Assembly: GCA_016709995.1 (NCBI GenBank)
Contig: JADJLQ010000003.1
Span: 310,001 to 374,000 of the forward strand
Reading direction: 5' to 3'
Length of the DNA stretch: 64,000 nucleotides
Origin: Saprospiraceae bacterium
Lineage (GTDB): Bacteria; Bacteroidota; Bacteroidia; Chitinophagales; Saprospiraceae
Shown: piece by piece, positions 25,601-35,313 of the stretch
How positions within the stretch are numbered: the first letter of the stretch is position 1
How the letters are laid out: each line of letters opens with the position of its first letter
Notes under the pieces: model-generated
What the model saw: only the letters and a program-made list of their open reading frames with translations
What the model was told of the DNA's origin: nothing
Database searches by the model: none
Position numbers and translations under genes: made by a program

Positions 25601-28600
25601 ATGAATAAAATGATACGAATATTTTTTTGGCTGTTTATGGTCCTGATTATTATCCCAAGTGATACCAAAGGACAATCCGGGCAATTAAATATACCTCGTG
25701 TCGATCTTATGCCCAATCAGCCTGCACCTTATAATATGCTTCATTGGAGTCGGGTAGCACAACAATATGATTCATTTGTGTATGATGTGCAGAAGCAAGG
25801 CCAATATCTGCCATTGGTGTCTGTAGGTATGTCGGGCATTAATTATCCTTCTAATAAAACCATCCGCTTGCACTCTTATGTAGGCAGTCCGGATGGTAGT
25901 GAGGCGATCAATGTGCTGCCGTCTTTGGTGGGAGCCTCTTTAAATGGCATAAATAAAAGTAGCCAGTTTGGACAAGACTGGGTGACGATGTCCCAGGACT
26001 TTTTTAATAAGGCCAACGGAGAAAATATTTACCTCAACAATGCAGGGGCTAATAGTGGGAGTGATTGGTGGTATGATGTGATGCCCAACCTTTTTTTCTA
26101 TCAGTTATTTGACCTTTATCCAGATATCAACGAAGAAGCTAAAGGACAATTCAAGATCATCGCTGATCGCTTCATCAGTTCAGTAAAGACTATGGGCGGC
26201 AGCGATACTCCCTGGAAGGTACCCAATATGAACTATCGGGCATGGAGCTTTAAAAATATGCAGGGAAATGCTCTGGGAGTCAAAGAGCCGGAAGCATCCG
26301 GCGCTTATGCATGGATATTGTACCACGCTTATAAAGCAAGTGGTGATAAAGCCTACCTCGAAGGAGCTGAATGGGCCATAGAGTTTCTTAATAATTATCC
26401 GACCAATCCATCCTACGAACTTCAATTGCCTTATGGCACCGCAGTAGCAGCAAAGATGAATGCAGAGTTGGGTACGACTTACAATATTCCTAAAATGGTC
26501 AATTGGTCATTTGACAAAGGTGCTTTGCGCAATTGGGGCACGATCGTAGGGACATGGGGAGGTTTGCATGTGTCCGGCCTAGTAGGCGAGGCCAATGATG
26601 GCGGTGATGATTACGCCTTTCAATTAAATGGAGTGCAACAGGCAGCAGCACTGGTGCCGATGGTGCGCTATGACAAAAGATTTTCTAAAGCTATTGGCAA
26701 ATGGGTATTGAATCTGGCCAATGCGACAAGATTATTCTACCCTGGATATCTGCCTGCCTCCTTACAGGATGCTTCTGATTGGTCTGCACTATATGATCCA
26801 AATCAGGTGATTGGGTATGAAGCATTGCGTCAAAAACTAAATGGTTTGTCTCCGGTGTCTACCGGTGATGCACTCAAAGGTGGCTGGGCCGGCACGAACC
26901 TCTCTTTATATAGTTCCTCGTCTATTGGATATCTGGGGGCTATTGTTGAAACAACCAATGTAGAAAAAATCTTAAAACTGGATTTGCTTAAAACTGATTT
27001 TTTTCATGATACAGCTTATCCCACTTATTTATTGTACAATCCATATAGCACGGTTCAAACTGTCTTGTTGGATATTGGACCAGCAGCTAAAGATCTATAT
27101 GATGCTTTGACTGAAACATTTGTTGCGAAAAATGTTACAGGCAGGACTTCTGTCCTGATACCCGGTGATCAGGCACTACAATTAGTTTTGGCTCCATCCA
27201 ATGCATTGGTCAGGTACGACCACAATCTTATGCTGTTGGATGATGTAGTAGTGGATTATCGCCAAACAAATCAAACTTATACAAAACCTGTAAGAATAAA
27301 AGCATTGGCTGCATCCACGCTCATCGTTCAAGTCAATGATTCTATTGACATATATATCACCGCCGAAGACCCTGATGGAGGGATTATACTTTATGCGTGG
27401 AATGCTTCAGGTGGCTTTATTAAAGGCTCAACCGATCGCGTTCGTTGGCTGTCCCCGGCAGTTGAAGGCAAATATATAATCAAAGCCACCGTGAAGGATG
27501 ATCATGGTAATCAAGTAAGTGATTCTATAGAGATGATGGTAGTAAATAGGATCAATCTCGCACCACAAATCATGGACATACAAAAAAGTGCTTTGTATAC
27601 AGCCAGGCAAGGGGTGATTTTATTTACTTGTGTAGCCACAGACCCCAACCTGGATACGCTACGGTATAGCTGGACCTCGACAGGAGGAGTTTTTAATAAT
27701 CCAGGCAATGCTTCTGTGCAATGGACTGCTCCAGATCTGGAAGGCATCTATACCATCACGGTAAAAACGACCGATCAGGGCAATTTATCTGATCAAATCA
27801 CTTTTTCTGTTTTAGTAAAAGACTTTAAAGAAGTAGGCGGTAATCTCATCGCATACTATCCTTTTAATAATAGTGCTATGGATGTCAGTGGCCATCAATT
27901 ACATGGCGAAGCCAGTGGTACGGTGTTTGTACCTGACAGAACAGGCAAAGCGCTGGCAGCTTGTTATTTTAATGGCGGATCACAGCATATAATAGTTCAA
28001 AATAATGTTTTGCTCAATAATCAAAATGCCATCTCTGCCTCTTGTTGGTTCAATGCTGTAAAACTAGGGGATAAAGAATCTTTTTTATTGTCGCATGGCA
28101 GTTGGCAAAACCGATGGAAATTATCCCTGACCACCGATAAGCGACTTCGCTGGACCATCAATACTTTAAATGGTATCGCAGATCTGGATGCGCCGGAGAT
28201 ATTAGCTACGGATAAATTCTATCATGTCACTGCTTGCTATGATGGTCAGACAATGACCTTGTATCTTAATGGCTCCCTGGTAGCCTATAAATCTTTAACC
28301 GGCAGTATTCGCACGACCACCCTGCCTCTATTAATGGGTCAGATGCTGCCCGATGTGGTAGAATACAATTTTAAAGGTGTGATCGACGAAGTAAAATTAT
28401 TTGATTATGCTCTGACGCCGGCAGCTGCTTTGACCTTATATACCGAAAGTACGACAGCTTTAAAGAGCAGATTTCCATTAAGCGAGTTCACCTTAAAATT
28501 ATCGCCAAATCCGACTTCCACTTTTTTGACTATACAATATCCTGCCGACCTTGGGACGACTGCTCATTTGTTTATCACCAACATGACAGGACAAAGTGTA

Positions 28601-28732
28601 TTTGAAAAACATTTACCCTTTTCCCGGATTGCTTACGAAAGGTTTGATATCCACGACTATCCAGCTGGTATATACATTATTGGATGCCAGTCTGAGCAAA
28701 AAATTTATTTAGCAAAATTTATAAAATTATAA
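25601..28732 (+). CDS. T9SS-exported putative glycoside hydrolase of unrecognised family with Ig-like and LamG modules
   Basis: 1043 residues. Signal peptide ~1-24; residues ~30-555 form a large domain starting IPRVDLMPNQPAPYNMLHW and including WWYDVMPNLFFY, SGAYAWILYHAYKASGD and VSGLVGEANDGGDDYAFQ, helical with a final beta part (YPTYLLYNPY ... SVLIPGDQALQLVLA), like (alpha/alpha)6-barrel plus beta-sandwich carbohydrate enzymes. Two Ig/PKD-like units (~570-740: AEDPDGGIILYAW, ATDPNLDTLRYSW), one LamG domain (~745-960) and a T9SS sorting domain follow. The same domain recurs at 35314-37053. It is in the susCD operon, so it probably cleaves or binds the target polysaccharide at the surface. 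I do not recognise a CAZy family and cannot name catalytic residues. Confidence 0.7.
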   Translation: MNKMIRIFFWLFMVLIIIPSDTKGQSGQLNIPRVDLMPNQPAPYNMLHWSRVAQQYDSFVYDVQKQGQYLPLVSVGMSGINYPSNKTIRLHSYVGSPDGSEAINVLPSLVGASLNGINKSSQFGQDWVTMSQDFFNKANGENIYLNNAGANSGSDWWYDVMPNLFFYQLFDLYPDINEEAKGQFKIIADRFISSVKTMGGSDTPWKVPNMNYRAWSFKNMQGNALGVKEPEASGAYAWILYHAYKASGDKAYLEGAEWAIEFLNNYPTNPSYELQLPYGTAVAAKMNAELGTTYNIPKMVNWSFDKGALRNWGTIVGTWGGLHVSGLVGEANDGGDDYAFQLNGVQQAAALVPMVRYDKRFSKAIGKWVLNLANATRLFYPGYLPASLQDASDWSALYDPNQVIGYEALRQKLNGLSPVSTGDALKGGWAGTNLSLYSSSSIGYLGAIVETTNVEKILKLDLLKTDFFHDTAYPTYLLYNPYSTVQTVLLDIGPAAKDLYDALTETFVAKNVTGRTSVLIPGDQALQLVLAPSNALVRYDHNLMLLDDVVVDYRQTNQTYTKPVRIKALAASTLIVQVNDSIDIYITAEDPDGGIILYAWNASGGFIKGSTDRVRWLSPAVEGKYIIKATVKDDHGNQVSDSIEMMVVNRINLAPQIMDIQKSALYTARQGVILFTCVATDPNLDTLRYSWTSTGGVFNNPGNASVQWTAPDLEGIYTITVKTTDQGNLSDQITFSVLVKDFKEVGGNLIAYYPFNNSAMDVSGHQLHGEASGTVFVPDRTGKALAACYFNGGSQHIIVQNNVLLNNQNAISASCWFNAVKLGDKESFLLSHGSWQNRWKLSLTTDKRLRWTINTLNGIADLDAPEILATDKFYHVTACYDGQTMTLYLNGSLVAYKSLTGSIRTTTLPLLMGQMLPDVVEYNFKGVIDEVKLFDYALTPAAALTLYTESTTALKSRFPLSEFTLKLSPNPTSTFLTIQYPADLGTTAHLFITNMTGQSVFEKHLPFSRIAYERFDIHDYPAGIYIIGCQSEQKIYLAKFIKL

Positions 28733-28780
28733 CAACAGCTTTTATTCAAAAAAATATTTTATCATTTAAATCAGTCGAAT

Positions 28781-31700
28781 ATGAAACATTATATAAAAAT
28801 ATTATTCACACTTATGGGTGTGTGTACCCTCCTAAGCATGCAAGCTCAGGCTCCAGTACCCATAGCGCAATATTCATTTTCCGGCAACGCCTCCGATCAA
28901 TCCAATAATAGAAATAATGCCAGGGTGCATGGTGCATTGCTTACACAAGACAGATTTGGCGTAGCCAATAGGGCCATGTCTTTTGATGGCAAACAAAGTG
29001 CTGTCACCGCTGCTAATTCTTCAGCACTGAATACAGCCAATGCGACGATTAGCTTTTGGGTGAAAGTCAATATGCTGCCCCTGCAGGGCGAATCTTTTTT
29101 GATGTCTTATGGAGGATGGCAGGAGCGTTGGAAAATATCGTTGCCTCCCCACGGCAAGCCAGTCTTTACTACCAACAGTGTGGGTGGCATTAAAGATATG
29201 GACAGTGATTCTGCCGCCTTGCCGCTAGGGGTATGGAAACAAGTCGTGATGACGCACGATGGAGTCAAGAATAATATCTATATCGATGGAGTACTAAAAA
29301 ATAGTATTACTGCCACTGGTGCTTTGAATAATACATCCCAACCCCTTGGCATAGGATATGACCCGATAGACAATACAAATTATTTTAATGGTGCACTGGA
29401 CGAGGTCATGATTTTTGATGTGGCATTGACGAATGCACAAGTAGCTGCATTATTTGCTTTGCAAAACACAGGCCCGATGTTTGGTGAGGGTTTGTCAGCT
29501 AATTATGCATTCAATGGATCTGGATTAGACTCATCTATTAATATGAATCACGCTCAATTATCCAGTGTCAAAGCGACCACTGATCGATTTGGATATGGCT
29601 ACCAGGCTTATGAGTTTAATGGGACTTCTTCTTCTATGACTGCGCCTAATACTTCTGCACTCAATGCACCTTATAGTACCATAAGTTTTTGGGTAAAGGT
29701 AAAGGCCTTGCCACTCAATGGAGAGTCATTTTTAATATCGAATGGAGGATGGCAACAACGATTAAAAATTTCACTGCCTGGTCATGGCAAGCCTGTGTTT
29801 ACTACTAACAATTCCAGTGGTATCTCCGATATGGATGCAGGAGAAGGCAATGTACTCCCTATTGGTGTATGGACACATGTAGTTATGACTCACGATGGAA
29901 CAAATGATAAAATATTTTTCAATGGAATAAAAAAAGCAGAAAAAGCTGTCACCGGTACTTTGCAAAGCACGATGAGCCCGTTGGGTATAGGATTTGACCC
30001 GATTGATAAAGGGAGTTATTTTAATGGGTCTTTAGATGAAATACAAATCTACAACCATGCATTGAGCGAAGCTGAGATCAATACCTTGTATCTGGCTCAA
30101 TCAAAATTTCCAGGAGTCGTCTCAGACCTGGTCGCAGACTTTAAACTCGACGGCAATGGCAAGGATGATTCTCAGTTTGGCAATCATGCTGTAGGAAATA
30201 TTTCTTCTGCGTCAAATAGATTTAATTTGGGCGCCCATGCTGCAAGATTTGAGGGATCAGATTCATTGATGGCGTCCAATTCAGTAGCATATCAATCTGA
30301 TAATACGACCGTGAGTTTTTGGGTAAAGGTCAAGGAGCTCCCTGCGCAAGGTGAAGTATTCGTGCTATCTCATGGCGGTTGGCAGGAACGATGGAAGATT
30401 TCATTGCCTGGTCATGGCAAGCCTGTATTCACTACCAATAGTGTTGGAGGCATCAAAGACATGGATACAGATTCTGTACCATTGCCATTAAATGCATGGC
30501 GGCACGTAGCAGTAGTACATGACGGTGCGACAAATAAAATATTTATCAATGGCGCATTAAAAAACAGTATCGTTGCTACCGGGGCTTTAAACAAGACTGA
30601 TCGTCCACTGGGTGTTGGGTTTAATCTAATAGATGGTGGAGGCAATTTTATTGGTGACCTTGATGATCTGCAAATCTATAACAGGGCATTGTCCGGCGCA
30701 GAGATTGATAGTTTGTATGGTGCACAAAATCAGGCTCCGGCTGCCACAGGACCCCTGGTCGCTTATTATCCTTTTAGCAATAACGCCAACGATATTACAC
30801 CGTATGCCAATACTGCTAAGATCGAAGGTGCCGTTCCGGGACCAGATCGATTCAAAAAAGCCAATAAATCCTATTCCTTCAACAATAGCAAAATCACGGC
30901 TGCCAATTCTCCGCAATTGAATTCGCCTATGACCTCTGTAAGTTTTTGGGTAAAAGTAAATCAACTGCCGGCACAAGGCGAGGTGTACCTTTTATCACAT
31001 GGTGGCTGGCAGCAACGCTGGAAGATATCACTGCCTGGTCATGGTAAGCCTGTCTTTACAACCAATGCTACCGGCGGTATCAAAGACATGGACTCAGATT
31101 CAGTTCCCTTGCCGATAGGTGTTTGGAGACATGTTGTGATGACGCATGATACAGTCAATGATAAAATCTACATCAATGGTTTGCTCAAAAAGAGTAATCC
31201 CGCTCCGGGAGCATTGAACAGCACGACAAGCCCTCTGGGTATAGGATATGATCCCATCGATGTGACCAACTATTTCAATGGATCACTGGACGAAGTTCAG
31301 ATTTATAATGTAGCCTTATCCGGAGATGAGGTAGCTGCATTGTATTTACTTCAAAGTGCTGCCCCAGCCGAGGTAGATACCATTGCACCTTCTGTGCCAC
31401 TCAACCTGGCTGCCTCTGTAGCTTTTACGGAAGTAGCCTTATCGTGGTTGCCATCTACAGACAACCTAGGTGTGACGGGGTACAATGTGTACAAAAGCGA
31501 TACACTTATGACCAGTGTCTCAAGCACCAATGCTTTACTTAAAGGTTTGCGGGCTAATACGAAGTTCCAATTTGGAGTATCTGCCTTTGATGCTGCCGGA
31601 AATGAATCCCAAAAATCTACGCTGGAAGTGACTTCAGGCCAGGAACAATCAAAAGACACCATTCCTCCTACTGATCCTACGAACCTGATCGCTGATGCAG

Positions 31701-32875
31701 GATCTAATTCGGTACAATTGTCCTGGACTGCATCCACTGATAATCGGGGAGTAGTAGCTTATGTAGTATTGCTCGATGGAGTCATTATTGATACGGTATT
31801 GACCCCGACGGTCAATAAATTTGTAAGTGGACTTAAATCCAATACTGCTTATACTTTCGAAGTGTATGCGTACGATGCTGCTGGAAACAATTCCGGCAAA
31901 GCTGAAAATACTATTAATACAAAAAATGAAGTCAATACCGGTGAAGCAGGTTTGGTAGCGTCCTATCCTTTTGATGACAATGCTAATGATGCAACACCTT
32001 ATGCCAATCATGGCGTGATCGGAGGTAATCCTACTTTTATAGTGCATGCGGGCCTGGGAGGTAAGGCTATAAAATTTGATGGTGACAAAGATTCGGTATT
32101 TGTAAAGAACGCAGTACAATTAATTTCTGATTATACCACATTCAGTTTTTGGGTTAGAGTGGATAGCATCAATATCATCAATGCAGAATCTTATATCATT
32201 GATTTTGGAAATTATGATCAGCGACTCAAGATATCTATACCTCAACATACAAAGATCGTATTCACTACCAATAGCAAGAATGCACAATTTACCAATGCTA
32301 TTTCGGATATGGATAGTGGAGATGGCAACGAACTGGTCAAAGGCATCTGGTGGTATGTAACCATGGTACACGACGGTACTAATGATATCATTTATGTTAA
32401 TGGTATCGAAGCTAAACGCAAGCCTGCTGCAGGCACTTTAAACAGTACTGCGCTGCCGCTGATATTTGGTAACAATGGAAGTAATGGAGGTCAATATTTT
32501 AACGGTGCACTGGATAATTTAAAAATTTACAACAAGGCATTGACAGCTGATGAGGTAAAAAAATTATTTACTTCAGGTACCACGCCGACCAATGATCAAT
32601 CCTCCGCTGCATTATTAACGGTTGTTAAGGGTTTATACCCCAATCCTGCATTAAGTACGTTGACAGTACATCACGCATTTACAGGCAAGGAAGATGTGAT
32701 GGTGAGAGTATTTGACATGCTGGGGCGTCAAGTAGATGCCATTCATTTTGTCAAAAACCAAATGCCAGCCGGCTATTTTTCTTTGAATGTCGGACAGTAT
32801 ACACCAGGCAATTATTTGATAAATTTTGTCCGGGATGGGAGCAGCCTGGGTACGATGAAATTCATCAAGCAATAG
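28781..32875 (+). CDS. T9SS-exported protein with five LamG domains and two FN3 domains
   Basis: 1364 residues with signal peptide (~1-24). Four consecutive LamG/concanavalin-like jelly-rolls of ~210 residues (about 25-230, 235-445, 450-655, 660-870) share near-identical cores such as SFWVKV, HGGWQERWKISLPGHGKPV and HVVMTHDG...IYINGxLKNS. Then two FN3 domains (~875-1050: APSVPLNLAAS, PPTDPTNLIAD), a more diverged fifth LamG (~1058-1270) and a T9SS sorting domain (YPNPALSTLTVHHAF ... GNYLINFVRDG). No catalytic domain is visible, so it is probably a multivalent glycan-binding surface protein of the locus. Last gene of the susCD operon, closed by a terminator at 32884. Confidence 0.82.
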   Translation: MKHYIKILFTLMGVCTLLSMQAQAPVPIAQYSFSGNASDQSNNRNNARVHGALLTQDRFGVANRAMSFDGKQSAVTAANSSALNTANATISFWVKVNMLPLQGESFLMSYGGWQERWKISLPPHGKPVFTTNSVGGIKDMDSDSAALPLGVWKQVVMTHDGVKNNIYIDGVLKNSITATGALNNTSQPLGIGYDPIDNTNYFNGALDEVMIFDVALTNAQVAALFALQNTGPMFGEGLSANYAFNGSGLDSSINMNHAQLSSVKATTDRFGYGYQAYEFNGTSSSMTAPNTSALNAPYSTISFWVKVKALPLNGESFLISNGGWQQRLKISLPGHGKPVFTTNNSSGISDMDAGEGNVLPIGVWTHVVMTHDGTNDKIFFNGIKKAEKAVTGTLQSTMSPLGIGFDPIDKGSYFNGSLDEIQIYNHALSEAEINTLYLAQSKFPGVVSDLVADFKLDGNGKDDSQFGNHAVGNISSASNRFNLGAHAARFEGSDSLMASNSVAYQSDNTTVSFWVKVKELPAQGEVFVLSHGGWQERWKISLPGHGKPVFTTNSVGGIKDMDTDSVPLPLNAWRHVAVVHDGATNKIFINGALKNSIVATGALNKTDRPLGVGFNLIDGGGNFIGDLDDLQIYNRALSGAEIDSLYGAQNQAPAATGPLVAYYPFSNNANDITPYANTAKIEGAVPGPDRFKKANKSYSFNNSKITAANSPQLNSPMTSVSFWVKVNQLPAQGEVYLLSHGGWQQRWKISLPGHGKPVFTTNATGGIKDMDSDSVPLPIGVWRHVVMTHDTVNDKIYINGLLKKSNPAPGALNSTTSPLGIGYDPIDVTNYFNGSLDEVQIYNVALSGDEVAALYLLQSAAPAEVDTIAPSVPLNLAASVAFTEVALSWLPSTDNLGVTGYNVYKSDTLMTSVSSTNALLKGLRANTKFQFGVSAFDAAGNESQKSTLEVTSGQEQSKDTIPPTDPTNLIADAGSNSVQLSWTASTDNRGVVAYVVLLDGVIIDTVLTPTVNKFVSGLKSNTAYTFEVYAYDAAGNNSGKAENTINTKNEVNTGEAGLVASYPFDDNANDATPYANHGVIGGNPTFIVHAGLGGKAIKFDGDKDSVFVKNAVQLISDYTTFSFWVRVDSINIINAESYIIDFGNYDQRLKISIPQHTKIVFTTNSKNAQFTNAISDMDSGDGNELVKGIWWYVTMVHDGTNDIIYVNGIEAKRKPAAGTLNSTALPLIFGNNGSNGGQYFNGALDNLKIYNKALTADEVKKLFTSGTTPTNDQSSAALLTVVKGLYPNPALSTLTVHHAFTGKEDVMVRVFDMLGRQVDAIHFVKNQMPAGYFSLNVGQYTPGNYLINFVRDGSSLGTMKFIKQ
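28850..31370 (+). repeat. Four tandem ~640-bp LamG-coding repeats
   Basis: The first four LamG units keep strong protein similarity, including an almost invariant WKISLP.HGKPVFTTN segment in each. This points to recent duplication or gene conversion. Copy number may vary between strains. Confidence 0.75.
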
Positions 32876-32883
32876 AATTATAT

Positions 32884-32920
32884 AACAGGAGGAGACTGCT
32901 AGGGTTTTCTCCTGTTTTTT
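32884..32920 (+). terminator. Rho-independent terminator of the susCD operon
   Basis: AACAGGAG (32884-32891) pairs with CTCCTGTT (32909-32916), extended by further weak pairs, and is followed by T6. It lies 9 bases after the LamG gene stop. Confidence 0.85.
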
Positions 32921-32999
32921 AAATAATAAGCATGGAGGATGCATTGTAATAGCGTCCTCAATAGCTGGACCTATTAATTTTTTTAATCAAAAAACATTA

Positions 33000-34049
33000 A
33001 TGACCAATAGATCGCCACACAATCCCATACTTACCACCAAAGATATACTCCCCAGTCAACCTGGATTTGTAGTCGAATGTGTGCTAAATCCAGGCGTATT
33101 TAAATTTGAAAATAAAATCTGGTTATTATTGAGAGTGGCCGAAAGACCATTTCAAAAGGAAAAAATGATTTCGCTGCCTATCTTAAATGAACTCGGTGGC
33201 GTAAATGTCCTCGAATTTAATCAGGATGACCCGGCACTGGATCTTTCTGATGCACGTATGGTCAAATACCAAAACAAAGTCTACCTGTCCACACTCTCTC
33301 ATTTGAGATTGGTTTGTAGCGAGGATGGACTCCATTTTTATGAACCTACTAATACTGTTACCAAAATTTTTGGCGAAGGCCCATTAGAAACTTTTGGTAT
33401 CGAAGATGCAAGAGTAAGCTACATTGATGGATTGTATCATCTTACGTATACCCAGGTGTCAGACAAAGGTGTGGGTGTAGGGCTGATGCAGACTGCTGAC
33501 TGGCAAAATTTTCAAAGACGCGGAATGATTATCCCTCCGCACAATAAAGACTGCGCTTTATTTGAAGAAAAAATCGATAGTAAATATTATTGTTTTCACC
33601 GACCCTCCGGCGTCGACCTGGGTGGTAATTATATCTGGTTAGCTTCATCCCATGATTTGTTTCATTGGGGAGATCACCAATGTATACTACAAACCCGAAA
33701 AGGTTCCTGGGATTCTGCAAGAGTGGGTGCAGGAGCGTCTCCTATTAAAACTACTAAAGGGTGGTTGGAGATCTATCATGGGGCAGATGAACATCACCGT
33801 TACGCACTGGGAGCCGTACTCTTGGATCTCAAAGACCCATCTAAGATCATTGCCCGGTCCGTGCAGCCCCTCCTGGAGCCTACCGAGCCTTATGAGCTGC
33901 AGGGTTTTTTTGGAAACGTAGTTTTTACCAATGGCCATATCATCAATGGCGATGAGATCATCATGTATTATGGCGCTTCTGATCAAGTCATTTGTAGGGC
34001 AACTTTTTCTATTAAAGCTATTTTGTCATCATTGATTGACTCCCGCTAA
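33000..34049 (+). CDS. GH130-family glycoside phosphorylase/hydrolase-like protein
   Basis: 349 residues, usual for GH130. No signal peptide, so cytoplasmic. The five-bladed propeller pattern is visible: NPGVFKFENKIWLLLRVAER, LSDARMVKYQNKVYLSTLSH, FGIEDARVSYIDGLYHLTYT, then DCALFEEKIDSKYYCFHRPS, GAGASPIKTTKGWLEIYHG and MYYGASDQVICRA. GH130 enzymes act on beta-mannosides, most as phosphorylases that release mannose-1-phosphate, some as hydrolases. The EDAR aspartate is the likely general acid position. It is first in a unit with the MFS carrier and the second hydrolase-like protein, so imported oligosaccharide is probably split here. The substrate linkage cannot be read. Confidence 0.85.
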   Translation: MTNRSPHNPILTTKDILPSQPGFVVECVLNPGVFKFENKIWLLLRVAERPFQKEKMISLPILNELGGVNVLEFNQDDPALDLSDARMVKYQNKVYLSTLSHLRLVCSEDGLHFYEPTNTVTKIFGEGPLETFGIEDARVSYIDGLYHLTYTQVSDKGVGVGLMQTADWQNFQRRGMIIPPHNKDCALFEEKIDSKYYCFHRPSGVDLGGNYIWLASSHDLFHWGDHQCILQTRKGSWDSARVGAGASPIKTTKGWLEIYHGADEHHRYALGAVLLDLKDPSKIIARSVQPLLEPTEPYELQGFFGNVVFTNGHIINGDEIIMYYGASDQVICRATFSIKAILSSLIDSR

Positions 34050-34059
34050 ACCAAGTTTT

Positions 34060-35304
34060 ATGTTACAACAATTTTTTAAAGAATTAAATTTTTTTAAATC
34101 TCATCCTCTTAGTATGCGGATGCTGTTAATCACCAACCTGATATATGGCATGGTCAATCCGATCATCGAATTATTTATCGGTGCATATATCATGCGCAAT
34201 TCTTCGGATATCAGCCTGGTGGTGATCTTTCAATTGGCAGTCTATACAGGCATCCCATTGACTTTTATGATCAATGGTTTTTTATTAAATCGTGTCCCCA
34301 TATCCCGGCTCTATTCCTTAGGAATGATATTGAGCGGAGTTTCGATGACCGCTATGATGTCTTTGGGAGAGCTCAGTACGGTGGGTGTATTTGTAGCCGG
34401 CCTGATCATGGGTCTGTCTTACGGATTTTTTTGGGCCAATCGTGATTTTCTCGCACTCAACACGACCAAAGACGGTAATCGAAATTATTATTATGGCATT
34501 GAAACCTTTTTATACACTATCACGGGTATAGGCATTCCTTTGCTTGCAGGCGGTTTTATTGCGGCTACCGACAAAAACAATTGGTTTGCTGGCAATGTCA
34601 ATGTCGCTTATTATATCATCACCGGTTGTGTTTTTCTACTTTCTATATTTGCCTCGATATTAGTGCACCGTGGTCAGTTTCAAAATCCGCTCAAAGCTCC
34701 TTTTTTGTTTTTTAATTTTGATAAGTTGTGGAATAAGATGTTGCGCCTTGCTGCTTTGAAAGGGGTAGCGCAGGGATATATCGTGACAGCTCCCACCATG
34801 TTAGTGATGAGCCTGGTCGGTAAAGAGGGTTCGCTGGGATTGATCCAGGGTATAGCAGCTTTGCTGTCCGCGGTATTGCTTTATATCCTGGGTAGGGTGA
34901 CGCTACCAAAGCACAGGGTATTCATCTATGGTATTGGGTGTACCTTATTTATTTTAGGCGCCTTATTCAATGCTGTACTTTATTCGGCTTTTGGAGTCAT
35001 CTTATTTATTCTTTGCCTGGTATTTGCAAGACCTTTATTAGACATTGCTTATTTTCCTATCCAATTGAAGGTCATCGATGTGGTCGCGCATATCGAAAAA
35101 CGCAATGAGTTTAGTTATATATTCAACCATGAACTGGGACTTTATGTTGGCCGATTGTTTGGCTGTGGTTTGTTTATCATTTTGGCCAGGTATGTGAGTG
35201 TGGTGGTTGCTTTGCGGTATGCTTTATTGATGATAGCCGCAGTTCATTTTATGGGATATTTTATGGCAAAGAGTATAGTCCGGGATATTAAAGTAGATTT
35301 ATAA
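34060..35304 (+). CDS. MFS transporter
   Basis: About 414 residues from ATG 34060; the frame is open to a TTG at 34036 overlapping the GH130 stop, but the ATG gives the natural start MLQQFFKEL. About 12 hydrophobic segments are visible, with conserved features such as GLSYGFFWANRDFLALN between helices 4 and 5. Inner-membrane carrier placed between GH130 and the second hydrolase-like gene; it likely moves the periplasmic oligosaccharide or product into the cytoplasm for GH130. Direction and substrate are inferred from context only. Confidence 0.82.
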   Translation: MLQQFFKELNFFKSHPLSMRMLLITNLIYGMVNPIIELFIGAYIMRNSSDISLVVIFQLAVYTGIPLTFMINGFLLNRVPISRLYSLGMILSGVSMTAMMSLGELSTVGVFVAGLIMGLSYGFFWANRDFLALNTTKDGNRNYYYGIETFLYTITGIGIPLLAGGFIAATDKNNWFAGNVNVAYYIITGCVFLLSIFASILVHRGQFQNPLKAPFLFFNFDKLWNKMLRLAALKGVAQGYIVTAPTMLVMSLVGKEGSLGLIQGIAALLSAVLLYILGRVTLPKHRVFIYGIGCTLFILGALFNAVLYSAFGVILFILCLVFARPLLDIAYFPIQLKVIDVVAHIEKRNEFSYIFNHELGLYVGRLFGCGLFIILARYVSVVVALRYALLMIAAVHFMGYFMAKSIVRDIKVDL

Positions 35305-35313
35305 TCGAATAGT

